From: Marinomonas posidonica_A
GTDB lineage: Bacteria > Pseudomonadota > Gammaproteobacteria > Pseudomonadales > Marinomonadaceae
Direction: 5' to 3'
DNA length: 64,000 nt
Assembly (NCBI RefSeq): GCF_043643765.1
Contig: NZ_JBHZSP010000008.1
Location: forward strand, 1-64,000
Both the position numbers and the translations under genes were made by a program. Shown one piece after another: positions 27,531 to 35,938 of this stretch. The notes under the pieces are model-generated. The model was given only the letters and a program-made list of their open reading frames with translations, did not search any database and was not told the DNA's origin. Each line of letters begins with the position of its first letter. Positions within the stretch are counted from its first letter, which is position 1.

Positions 27531-28607
27531 ATGTCCAACCATGCCTACTTAGAACTACAAAACATTCATCAGATGTTTGGCTCACATCAAGCCTTAAAAG
27601 ACGTTTCCCTTAACATTCAAGAAGGCGAATTTGTCTGCTTTCTAGGCCCATCAGGTTGCGGCAAGACTAGTCTATTACGCATTATTGCTGGGTTGGACAC
27701 ACCGAGGTCCGGCGAGCTTTTTCAAGCGGGCCAAAACATCACACAAACCCCAATCAAACATAGGGATTTTGGCATTGTGTTTCAGTCATACGCCCTATTC
27801 CCAAATTTATCTGTTGCTGACAACATTGCTTACGGCTTGGTATCAAAGCAGTTTAGTCAACGTGATAAACAGGCTCGTGTGAGCGAACTGTTAGCCACCG
27901 TTGGACTGTCTGGCAGTGAAACCAAGTACCCAGCTCAATTATCTGGAGGTCAACAACAAAGGGTCGCCTTAGCACGAGCTTTGGCCACGTCTCCAGGGCT
28001 GCTGTTATTGGACGAGCCACTCTCTGCGCTGGACGCTCGTGTAAGAGCGCACCTTCGCCAAGAGATCAAGCAACTACAAGAAAAGCTCGGTGTCACGACT
28101 ATCATGGTAACGCATGACCAAGAAGAAGCCTTAACCATGGCCGATAAAATCGTCGTCATGAATCAAGGCGTTATTGAGCAAATTGGTACGCCACAAGACG
28201 TCTACACGCGCCCCAATACCCCATTTGTGGCAGAATTCGTGGGCGAAATGAACTTCATTGAAGCCAAAAACAGTGGCGATGGTTTAATGAAATCAGGCAC
28301 TCTGATATTGCAGTGCGAACCAAGTAGCGAAAGCACATTCGGAGAAAATGTGAAACTGGCGATTCGCCCTGAAGACATTCGTTTTAATGGTCATGAGGAT
28401 GATAAAAACAGCCTCAATGCTCAAGTGCTTCATCTAGAGTTCCTTGGTTCTCGAGTGCGCTCTTTATTGCAAATCGATGATCATGAGACACCTATTATTG
28501 CCGACATTTCAATGAACGAAATGTCTGGCTTAAACCTGGCTCAAGGTCAATCCGTACGCTGCCAACTACCAGCGGATCGTCTGCATATTTTCGGAGGTCA
28601 AGCATGA
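27531..28607 (+). CDS. phnT: 2-aminoethylphosphonate-type ABC transporter ATP-binding protein
   Basis: 358 aa. Walker A is LGPSGCGKTSLLR, the signature LSGGQQQRVALARAL, Walker B LLLLDEPLSALD, and the switch His follows in MVTHDQEEA. A C-terminal TOBE-like extension (residues about 240-355) is present. Start ATG 27531 follows AAGGAGAGG; the longer frame from 27492 lacks support. The last four bases overlap the permease start (ATGA). Confidence 0.85.
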   Translation: MSNHAYLELQNIHQMFGSHQALKDVSLNIQEGEFVCFLGPSGCGKTSLLRIIAGLDTPRSGELFQAGQNITQTPIKHRDFGIVFQSYALFPNLSVADNIAYGLVSKQFSQRDKQARVSELLATVGLSGSETKYPAQLSGGQQQRVALARALATSPGLLLLDEPLSALDARVRAHLRQEIKQLQEKLGVTTIMVTHDQEEALTMADKIVVMNQGVIEQIGTPQDVYTRPNTPFVAEFVGEMNFIEAKNSGDGLMKSGTLILQCEPSSESTFGENVKLAIRPEDIRFNGHEDDKNSLNAQVLHLEFLGSRVRSLLQIDDHETPIIADISMNEMSGLNLAQGQSVRCQLPADRLHIFGGQA

Positions 28608-30340
28608 GCCAATCCAGTCTCACGACAGCGGACCAGACGCAAATCAAAACGTTTCAGAATAAGGGAGCAAAATGGTTAAGCCAGCGTAGTTTGGATGAAT
28701 GGTCACTCGGTGGTGTGCTTATGATTGGAACCTTAGCACTCTTCGTGTGCGTTGTATTGCCAATCTACACTCTGTTATCCAAAAGTATTGAAAATAAAGC
28801 CGGCGACTTCGTTGGTTTAGCGAATTTCAGCCATTTTTTCGCCACGCCCAGTTTGTATAACGCGATCAATAACTCATTGCTGATCGCTTTCTTGTCGACC
28901 TTCATTGTCACTACGCTGTCCTTTTTGACCGCTTATGGCATCAGTCGCACACGTATTCCGTTTAAAGGTCTGTTTCGCACTATTCTTGTGTTGCCTATAT
29001 TAGCGCCATCACTCCTGCCAGCCATCAGTTTGGTTTACCTCTTTGGTAACCAAGGCATCATTAAAGAATTACTCATGGGCGAAAGCATCTATGGTCCCAT
29101 TGGGATTGTCATTGGTTCCTGTTTTTGGACTTTTCCGCATGCCTTAATGATCATGCTAACCGCCTTAGCCAATACCGATGCTCGTCTTTATGAATCCGCA
29201 GAAGTACTGGGCGCGTCCCCAATACGCACTTTTTTTACCGTGACATTGCCAGCCGCAAAATATGGCATTATCAGTGTTGCCTTTGTCGTCTTCACATTGG
29301 TTATTACCGATTTCGGTGTTCCGAAAGTCATTGGCGGCCAATTTAATGTCTTGGCGACAGACATATACAAACAGGTTATTGGCCAGCAGAACTTTGAAAT
29401 GGGCGCGACGGTTAGCGTTATCTTACTCTTGCCTGCCATTCTGACCTTTATGACAGATCGTTGGTTACAACGTCGACAGTCTGCTTTATTGACATCGAAA
29501 GCCGTTCCCTGGACTGCACCAAAACGCCTTTGGTTAGACCGCACGTTTTTCACTCTTATGGTGCTGGTTTCTGTGGTGATTGTCGGCATCATACTGATGG
29601 CAGTTTATGCGTCACTGGTCACCTTTTGGCCCTACAATCTAAGCCTATCCTTTAACAACTATAACTTTGACCTAATGGATGGCGGCGGCTGGGACTCCTA
29701 TTGGAACTCCATTCAAATGGCCACCTTTACCGCTCTGATTGGTACAGGTTTTATCTTCTTCCAGTCCTATTTGGTTGCAAAACTTAAAGGTTTCCAATTA
29801 CTAAAATGGTGCTTTCACCTATTTGCTATCTTGCCGTTAGCCGTGCCTGGGCTGGTGCTAGGTTTGGCTTATATTTTCTTCTTCAACGCCCCCAACAATC
29901 CACTTAATGGTATCTATGGCACCATGACCATCTTGGTGGTTTGTACTATTAGCCACTTTTATACCGTGTGCCACCTGACCGCAACAACGGCCCTAAAACA
30001 GATTGATGCTGAGTTTGAATCCGTATCGGCTTCATTAAAAGTACCGCAAATTAAAACCTTCTGGCGCGTCACCTTGCCGGTGTGTATGCCTGCGGTGTTA
30101 GACATTGCCAGCTATTTATTTGTCAACGCCATGACCACAGTGTCAGCAGTGGTCTTCCTTTATTCTTACCACACCAGCTTAGCCTCTGTGGCGGTATTAA
30201 ATATGGATGATGCTGGTGATATTGCGCCGGCTGCTGCGATGGCGGTAATGATCATGTTGACCTGCATGGTGGCACGCTTAGTTCACTGGTTGTTAGGTAA
30301 TGTGTTACTTAAACACACTCAGTCCTGGCGCCAGAAATAG
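28604..30340 (+). CDS. phnU: Two-domain ABC permease, 2-aminoethylphosphonate type
   Basis: 578 aa with about twelve membrane helices in two homologous halves. Each half has an EAA-like loop: YESAEVLGASPIRTFFTVTLPAA and FESVSASLKVPQIKTFWRVTLPV. This is a fused permease as in the putative AEP transporters and the iron FbpB type. It is translationally coupled to phnT by ATGA. Together with phnS and phnT it completes an importer. The substrate assignment follows family context only. Confidence 0.85.
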   Translation: MSQSSLTTADQTQIKTFQNKGAKWLSQRSLDEWSLGGVLMIGTLALFVCVVLPIYTLLSKSIENKAGDFVGLANFSHFFATPSLYNAINNSLLIAFLSTFIVTTLSFLTAYGISRTRIPFKGLFRTILVLPILAPSLLPAISLVYLFGNQGIIKELLMGESIYGPIGIVIGSCFWTFPHALMIMLTALANTDARLYESAEVLGASPIRTFFTVTLPAAKYGIISVAFVVFTLVITDFGVPKVIGGQFNVLATDIYKQVIGQQNFEMGATVSVILLLPAILTFMTDRWLQRRQSALLTSKAVPWTAPKRLWLDRTFFTLMVLVSVVIVGIILMAVYASLVTFWPYNLSLSFNNYNFDLMDGGGWDSYWNSIQMATFTALIGTGFIFFQSYLVAKLKGFQLLKWCFHLFAILPLAVPGLVLGLAYIFFFNAPNNPLNGIYGTMTILVVCTISHFYTVCHLTATTALKQIDAEFESVSASLKVPQIKTFWRVTLPVCMPAVLDIASYLFVNAMTTVSAVVFLYSYHTSLASVAVLNMDDAGDIAPAAAMAVMIMLTCMVARLVHWLLGNVLLKHTQSWRQK

Positions 30341-30351
30341 GAAACGCATAA

Positions 30352-31272
30352 ATGAGTCTGACCGCTATAGTATTAGTTCTCATATCCACCTTTATGCATG
30401 CGGGCTGGAACTTTTTTGGTAAAAAGACCAGCCCGACATTAGCTTTCTTTTTCTTGACCATGGTCGCAGGGGCGGTGATTTTTTCCCCTTTTGTGATACT
30501 TCATGGGGCACTCATTCTCGCATTCAACCAAGAAATATTGATACTGCTGTTACTGACAGGGCTTTGCCAATCCATCTACCTATGGGGATTGGCCGAAGCC
30601 TATAAAGCGGGGGATATGTCCATTGCCTATCCAATTGCTCGCTCCTCGCCTTTAATCATTGTGGGCATTTCCACTTTTGTCCTTGGGCAACAACAAGCTG
30701 TTTCACTGCAAGCCGTTATTGGCATGGTCTTGATCGTACTTGGCTGTCTGTTCATTCCATTACCCAGCTTTAATGAATTCAAATTGACTAATTACCGAAA
30801 TCGGACAACTTTTTTTGCTCTCGTTGCGGCCTTTGCAACGGCGGGTTATTCCTTAGTTGACAACAAAGCAACGCAATTAATGAGGGCTTTAACCGATGCC
30901 TCAGGAAATCCAATCGCCAGCCCAAGTGACGTCGCCTTGCTCTACGTGACTTTGCAAAGTGCCTTTGCTGTCATTTGGATGATCTGGTTTGTGATTATTA
31001 CTCAAAAGCAACGTCGTGAATGTGCTGAACTGATTCGTAATCAATGGCAGGCAGCCTTGTTTACAGGTGGCCTGATGCTTGGAACCTATTCTTTGGTCAT
31101 TCTCAGTATGGCGTTTGTCGATAATGTTAGTTACGTCGTAGCATTTCGACAATTGAGCATTCCACTGGGCGTTCTATTTGCTGTTATTGGTTTTGGTGAA
31201 TCTTTAAAGGGCCCAAAAATTCTCGGAGTTCTTATGACATTTGTCGGTTTAATCGCTGTGGCGCTGGGCTAA
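30352..31272 (+). CDS. EamA/DMT-family transporter
   Basis: 306 aa, ten predicted membrane helices in two EamA repeats (e.g. LLLLTGLCQSIYLWGLAEAYKAGDMSIAYPIARSSPLI). It begins 11 bp after the permease stop, so it is the fourth gene of the operon. DMT members usually export small metabolites. In this context it might export or import a product of the phosphonate-type substrate, by inference. Confidence 0.82.
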   Translation: MSLTAIVLVLISTFMHAGWNFFGKKTSPTLAFFFLTMVAGAVIFSPFVILHGALILAFNQEILILLLLTGLCQSIYLWGLAEAYKAGDMSIAYPIARSSPLIIVGISTFVLGQQQAVSLQAVIGMVLIVLGCLFIPLPSFNEFKLTNYRNRTTFFALVAAFATAGYSLVDNKATQLMRALTDASGNPIASPSDVALLYVTLQSAFAVIWMIWFVIITQKQRRECAELIRNQWQAALFTGGLMLGTYSLVILSMAFVDNVSYVVAFRQLSIPLGVLFAVIGFGESLKGPKILGVLMTFVGLIAVALG

Positions 31273-31308
31273 ATCCGAGCGCATCTTTTAACATTACAAG
31301 GAGCCAGA

Positions 31309-31965
31309 ATGGCACTCGCATTTTTTGATCTTGATAACACGTTAGTCGCGGGCGATACCGCGCAAGCCTTTTCTGAATACATTGCCGCTCACGACGACCT
31401 TCCCACTCCTGACGATTTTCTTGCGAAAAATCTCGCTTATATGGAAGAGTATGACGCAGGTACCTTGGATCTAGCGACTTATATGCGCTATACCTTATCC
31501 CCTCTGTGTTCCCTAACACCCGATCAAGTCACAACACTAATCCAAGCTTTCATTAAGGATGTCATCATCACGATGGCATTACCAAAAGCTCGAATGTTAT
31601 TACAGAAACACCATGATGCAGGAGATCAAGTCATCATAATTTCAGCCACTGGTATTCATTTGGTTGCTCCCATTGCTCGCTATCTAGGGGTGAAACATGC
31701 CTTAGGAGTCGACCTCGACGTTCAAAAGGGAAAAATAACCGGTGAGCTCATCGGTACACCAACCTTCCGTGAAGGAAAAGTCACACGAGCCTTGGCTTGG
31801 GCAGAGCAACATGGAGAATCCATGTCAGACAGCTATTTCTATAGTGATTCCCATAATGATCTTCCTTTATTGGAAAAAGTCAGTCACCCCATTGCCGTTG
31901 ATCCGGACCCAATACTCACAAACATTGCTCTACAACGCCATTGGAAGATTCTTAACTTAAGGTAA
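31309..31965 (+). CDS. HAD-IB family phosphatase
   Basis: 218 aa, phosphoserine-phosphatase-like HAD. Motif I is FFDLDNTL (nucleophile Asp), motif II IIISATG, motif IV YSDSHNDLPLL with the acidic pair, and the Lys lies in REGKVTRAL. No membrane segment. It ends the phn-type operon (ATG after AAGGAG). It is not PhnX: the PhnX Lys cap motif is absent and the size is small. It may dephosphorylate a product of the imported compound. Confidence 0.85.
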   Translation: MALAFFDLDNTLVAGDTAQAFSEYIAAHDDLPTPDDFLAKNLAYMEEYDAGTLDLATYMRYTLSPLCSLTPDQVTTLIQAFIKDVIITMALPKARMLLQKHHDAGDQVIIISATGIHLVAPIARYLGVKHALGVDLDVQKGKITGELIGTPTFREGKVTRALAWAEQHGESMSDSYFYSDSHNDLPLLEKVSHPIAVDPDPILTNIALQRHWKILNLR

Positions 31966-31972
31966 TATTTAA

Positions 31973-32010
31973 GGGCGCTTATCTCACTGTTTTTTAAGCG
32001 TCTTTTTCTT
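31973..32010 (+). terminator. Terminator of the phn-type operon
   Basis: GCGCTTA pairs with TAAGCGT across a 13-nt loop and is followed by a T-rich tract (TTTTTCTTTTT), right after the HAD gene. Confidence 0.75.
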
Positions 32011-32117
32011 TTTCAAAGTCAAAACATCGCACCAAAATCAAACACAAAATAAATTTTGCAAGAAAAATGCACCAAATTTGAACATTGTTTATCCTTTTTA
32101 GCTTGCCTATTTTTTTT

Positions 32118-32193
32118 AAGACGCTAGTCTTGCTGCCTTTTACAAAACAGTGACTCTAAAAGAATCACGATTTATTAGACTTTACTGAAGTCT
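32118..32193. promoter_or_regulatory. Three successive inverted repeats before the symporter gene
   Basis: AAGAC-GCTA-GTCTT (32118-32131), GTGACTC-TAAAA-GAATCAC (32150-32168, one mismatch) and AGACTT-TACTG-AAGTCT (32177-32193). They occupy the leader of the symporter gene and could be operators or leader hairpins. Two GCACCAAA half-sites, reminiscent of NtrC boxes, lie further upstream (about 32025-32090). No known riboswitch was recognised. Confidence 0.45.
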
Positions 32194-32237
32194 TTCCCCC
32201 ACTCTAATAATGAAAAACATAAATTTGGGAGTGCCAC

Positions 32238-33647
32238 ATGGCGACTATTATTGATTCGTTAAATACCCTCTTTTGGGGCTATATTTTGATCTATGGCTTA
32301 TTAGCCGTTGGCGTTTTCTTCACCATCCGTCTTGGTTTCATACAGATACGCCAATTCCCAGAGTTTGTTCGAACCGTTTTCAAAGCCCCCCAACATGATC
32401 GAGGTGGCATCACTCCCTTTCAAGCACTTTGCACCAGTTTGGCCTCTCGTGTCGGCACAGGTAATATGGCCGGTGTTGCGGTAGCACTGGCACTGGGTGG
32501 TGCTGGAGCAATTTTCTGGATGTGGGTGGTTGCATTAATTGGTATGGCCACGGCATACGCAGAAAGTACGCTTGCTCAAGTCTACAAAGTGCGAGATCAA
32601 AACGGCCAGCTTCGCGGCGGTCCGGCTTTCTACATCAGCAAAGGACTTAAAGCGCCTTGGGCTGGTGCGATTTTTTCCTTGTCCTTAATTCTTGCCTTCG
32701 GCTTAGTATTCAACGCGGTGCAAGCTAACTCGATTGCCGGTGCTGTTGAAGGCGCATTCGGCGTCCCAAAAATGACCACTGGCTTAGTAATCATGGCGTT
32801 AGCCGCCATCGTCATTTTTGGTGGTATTCGCAAAATCGCTCGCTTTGCTGAGATCGTTGTGCCTTTCATGGCCATTGTCTACCTATTGCTTGCCTTCTAC
32901 ATCATTGCCGTCAATATTGAACAAGTCCCTGATGCCTTTGCCTTGATTTTCAAAAGTGCTTTTGGCTTTGAGCAGGCTGCAGGTGGTGTTGCTGGTGCCA
33001 TGTTGAACGGTATCAAGCGCGGCCTTTTCTCCAACGAAGCAGGCATGGGGTCGGCGCCAAATATTGCCGCCGTGGCGACACCAAATCCTCATCACCCCGC
33101 ATCACAGGGCATGGTGCAGTCATTGGGTGTTTTCATTGACACGCTGTTGATTTGTACAGCCACCGCCTTAATGATCATCTTGTCAGGCGTGATGGGCAAT
33201 GGCGAATCCGGTATTGCTTTGACACAATCGGCCATGTCTCACCATATTGGGGGTTTCGGTCACTATTTTGTCGCGATTGCGATCTTCTTCTTCGCTTTCA
33301 CTTCTATCATTGGTAATTACAGCTACGCTGAAAACGCACTTACTTACCTAAAATGGGCGAATAAGCCCGGCATCTTTATTTTGCGAGTGCTGGCGTTGGT
33401 GATGATCCCTTGGGGCGCTTACGAAAGTGTTGCCATGGTATTCAATGCGGCCGACGCTGCGATGGGCTTAATGGCGACCATTAACCTAATTGCTATCATG
33501 CTGTTGTCTGGCTTGGTCGTTAAGTTAACCAAAGACTATGTGCAACAGAACAAAACGCACACCCCCGTGTTTAATTCGGACGACTACCCTGAACTACAGA
33601 AAGACATTGATTTGTCTGTTTGGGATGAAAAGACTGAGCCAAAATAA
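32238..33647 (+). CDS. Alanine/glycine:cation symporter family protein
   Basis: 469 aa, AgcS/AlsT-type sodium:amino-acid symporter with about eleven membrane helices. Diagnostic segments are RVGTGNMAGVAVALALGGAGAIFWMW, GGPAFYISKGL, GIKRGLFSNEAGMGSAPN and FAFTSIIGNYSYAENAL. The RVGTGN and SNEAGMGSAP loops carry substrate and sodium contacts in the family. It probably imports alanine or glycine. It is followed by a strong bidirectional terminator shared with the convergent agmatine deiminase gene. Confidence 0.93.
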   Translation: MATIIDSLNTLFWGYILIYGLLAVGVFFTIRLGFIQIRQFPEFVRTVFKAPQHDRGGITPFQALCTSLASRVGTGNMAGVAVALALGGAGAIFWMWVVALIGMATAYAESTLAQVYKVRDQNGQLRGGPAFYISKGLKAPWAGAIFSLSLILAFGLVFNAVQANSIAGAVEGAFGVPKMTTGLVIMALAAIVIFGGIRKIARFAEIVVPFMAIVYLLLAFYIIAVNIEQVPDAFALIFKSAFGFEQAAGGVAGAMLNGIKRGLFSNEAGMGSAPNIAAVATPNPHHPASQGMVQSLGVFIDTLLICTATALMIILSGVMGNGESGIALTQSAMSHHIGGFGHYFVAIAIFFFAFTSIIGNYSYAENALTYLKWANKPGIFILRVLALVMIPWGAYESVAMVFNAADAAMGLMATINLIAIMLLSGLVVKLTKDYVQQNKTHTPVFNSDDYPELQKDIDLSVWDEKTEPK

Positions 33648-33681
33648 CGGCAAATTATTCTCCCAAGATCCACAATAACAA

Positions 33682-33717
33682 AAACCATGCGAGTGACTCA
33701 CTCGCATGGTTTTTTTA
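33682..33717. terminator. Bidirectional terminator between symporter and agmatine deiminase genes
   Basis: Perfect 14-bp stem (33682-33695 with 33699-33712) around ACT, with A-rich sequence on the left and a T run on the right, so it can stop transcripts from both convergent genes. Confidence 0.92.
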
Positions 33718-33749
33718 TGGAAACTTAGCAACGAAATACGAACAGAAGG

Positions 33750-34826
33750 TTAACGAGGAATTTGTTGGCTGATGCAGTGCAAGTTACCGCCTCCCAATAA
33801 AATATCACGAGCAGGAATGCCAATTAATTTATGGTTGGGAAAGGCTTGAGCAAAAACTCGCGCTGCGGCCTTGTCTTCTTGTTCATCCAATAAAGGGTAA
33901 AAGATACTGTCATTACAGATTAAAAAGTTTGCATAAGAAGCCGCAAGCCTTTCTCCAGCTTCTCGTGCCATGCGATCAGACGACACCAAACCGGTCGCTT
34001 CCGTTTCAGATATATACAAAGGGCCAGGCATAGGTAAGGCGTAGACTTTAATGTTACGACCTTGCGCATCCTTTTCATCCTTCAAAATATCTAACGCCAT
34101 CATGCTGATGTCATACTGGGGATCACTCGGATCTTCACAGACTGTCAACATGACTTCTCCAGGTCGAACAACATGCAGAATATTATCTATGTGACCATTG
34201 GTTTCATCATTGTATAACCCTTTCGGCAACCAGATGACTTTCTCAACGCCCAAATATTCTCGAAGATTTGCTTCCACTTGCGCCTTTGACAGGTGCGGAT
34301 TTCGGCTAGGATGCAATAAGCACTCTTCCGTGGTGTAAAGTGTCCCTTCGCCATCACAATGAATTGCCCCACCCTCAAGGATAAAAGGTGCATCGTATTG
34401 CTGAACCTGCTCACGCTTAGCCACTTTCGAAGCCACTGATTGATCCGCTTGCCAATCCTCATACAGACCATCCCGTTCACCACCCCAAGCATTAAATTGC
34501 CAATTAACAGCACGCTTTTCGCCTGTTTGATTGACCACTATGGTCGGACCAATATCACGCATCCAAGCATCATTATAAGCAATAGCATGCACTTCAACGT
34601 CTTTTGGCACACACTCTCTCACTGACTCAACCAGCTCAGGCAGCACCGCAAGGTTAACTTGTACCACCTTTTGTAGTTGATGAATGAAATGCAAAAACGC
34701 TCGCTGAGCAGGCTTTGCCTGTTGTCGCCAATTATCGACTCTGGTTGGCCAAGCTAGCCAGACAGCTTGTTGAGGAGCATGCTCTCCAGGCATCCAAAAG
34801 CCATCTTGTAGTGGTGTCGTTAACAT
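33750..34826 (-). CDS. aguA: Agmatine deiminase
   Basis: Hydrolyses agmatine to N-carbamoylputrescine and ammonia in the cytoplasm. 358 aa. The guanidino-modifying fold is seen in MPGEHAPQQAVWLAWP, NDAWMRDIGPT, LEGGAIHCDGEGTLYTTEECL, NGHIDN and the C-terminal GGGNLHCISQQIP with the nucleophilic Cys. Nine bp separate it from aguB, upstream on the same strand, so the two form an operon. It feeds the gamma-glutamyl-putrescine pathway encoded alongside. Confidence 0.95.
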   Translation of the reverse strand: MLTTPLQDGFWMPGEHAPQQAVWLAWPTRVDNWRQQAKPAQRAFLHFIHQLQKVVQVNLAVLPELVESVRECVPKDVEVHAIAYNDAWMRDIGPTIVVNQTGEKRAVNWQFNAWGGERDGLYEDWQADQSVASKVAKREQVQQYDAPFILEGGAIHCDGEGTLYTTEECLLHPSRNPHLSKAQVEANLREYLGVEKVIWLPKGLYNDETNGHIDNILHVVRPGEVMLTVCEDPSDPQYDISMMALDILKDEKDAQGRNIKVYALPMPGPLYISETEATGLVSSDRMAREAGERLAASYANFLICNDSIFYPLLDEQEDKAAARVFAQAFPNHKLIGIPARDILLGGGNLHCISQQIPR

Positions 34827-34834
34827 TGCCCTAC

Positions 34835-35713
34835 CTACTTACATTGGCCGTCTAAGGTATTTAACACGGCATAATGCTCGGGACGACGATCTCGAAATAA
34901 GCCCCACGCTTCACGTTGCTGGCGAATTTTGTGCAAATCAAATGTATGCAGTAGTACACATTCTCCGCCACGATTCGCTTGCGCCACTAACTCTCCTGTT
35001 TCATCACAAATAAAAGATGAACCAAAGAATGTCAGCGATAGATCTCTGTGCTGAGCCTGTTCAACACCAATACGGTTAGACGCAATAACCGGAGTTTGAT
35101 TGGCGGCAGCATGACCACGCATGACATTGGTCCAGTGAGGCTGTGTGTCCAATTCTGGTTGGCTTGGCTCTGAGCCGATTGCCGTTGGAAAGAACAATAG
35201 ATCCGCCCCCATCAACGCCATGGCACGCGCCGTTTCAGGGAACCATTGATCCCAACAAATGCCAACACCGATGCGTCCAAACCTGGTATGCCAAACTTTA
35301 AAGCCAGTATCACCCGGACTGAAATAATATTTTTCCAAATAACCATCACTGTCTGGGATATGGGTTTTACGATACACACCAAGACACTCCCCACCCGCAT
35401 CTATCATGGCTAAGGAATTAAAACGTGCCTGACCGGCTTTTTCAAACCAGCTAAAAGGCAACACCACATTCAACTCTTTAGCCAAATCTTGAAAGCGTTT
35501 AAACGCCACATTTTCCTCAAGAGAAGTTGCTAAATCGTGATAACCCTCATGAATTTCAATGCAAAAATAAGGCGTTTCAAACAGTTCTTGAATCAGGATA
35601 ATTTGCGCTCCCTGTTCTGCGGCTTGACGAATCAAACTTTCAGCACGAGCTAAATTGGCATCTTGATCCCAGCTACACGCCATTTGCGTTGCCGCCACCG
35701 TTACCATCGACAT
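34835..35713 (-). CDS. aguB: N-carbamoylputrescine amidase
   Basis: Nitrilase-superfamily enzyme (292 aa) releasing putrescine, CO2 and ammonia from N-carbamoylputrescine. The Glu-Lys-Cys triad is visible in ILIQELFETP, VYRKTHIPD and GVGICWDQWFPE. The ATG follows GAGAGGA. First gene of the aguBA unit and divergent from puuC. The shared spacer holds motifs repeated elsewhere in the polyamine block. Confidence 0.95.
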   Translation of the reverse strand: MSMVTVAATQMACSWDQDANLARAESLIRQAAEQGAQIILIQELFETPYFCIEIHEGYHDLATSLEENVAFKRFQDLAKELNVVLPFSWFEKAGQARFNSLAMIDAGGECLGVYRKTHIPDSDGYLEKYYFSPGDTGFKVWHTRFGRIGVGICWDQWFPETARAMALMGADLLFFPTAIGSEPSQPELDTQPHWTNVMRGHAAANQTPVIASNRIGVEQAQHRDLSLTFFGSSFICDETGELVAQANRGGECVLLHTFDLHKIRQQREAWGLFRDRRPEHYAVLNTLDGQCK

Positions 35714-35836
35714 AGTTTTCCTCTCCCATCTTACGCCTTATAGAGGCCATCAAGGTCAGCACAAATGTTTAAGGGTCTGCGCACTGAACCAATTATCAAA
35801 CATGGCTAATCATCTTAGTGGCTGCTGAAAAAAACG

Positions 35837-35882
35837 ATATACCACCTTGGGGATATGGTCAGCTATCGACTCACTCGGTTAG
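35837..35882. promoter_or_regulatory. Shared polyamine-block motifs in the aguB/puuC spacer
   Basis: ATATACC-N5-GGGGATA lies at 35837-35855 and GACTCACTCGGTTAG at 35868-35882. Both recur before puuA (39804-39822 and 39919-39933), and the second recurs weakly before the binding protein gene (41317-41331). The first motif is a rough inverted repeat, as expected for a dimeric regulator such as the LuxR-type protein encoded between them. Confidence 0.55.
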
Positions 35883-35938
35883 CGTTACGTCATCATCAAC
35901 AGGCAAGGTTTGCCTATGTCGAAATAAAGGAAGCCAAC

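Noticed and set aside
31309..31965. Phosphonoacetaldehyde hydrolase (PhnX) for the HAD gene in the phosphonate-type operon
   Set aside because: Motifs and size fit the phosphoserine-phosphatase-like HAD-IB group. The Schiff-base Lys context of PhnX is not seen.
32011..32237. Glycine riboswitch before the alanine/glycine symporter gene
   Set aside because: The conserved glycine aptamer cores were not found; only simple palindromes are visible.
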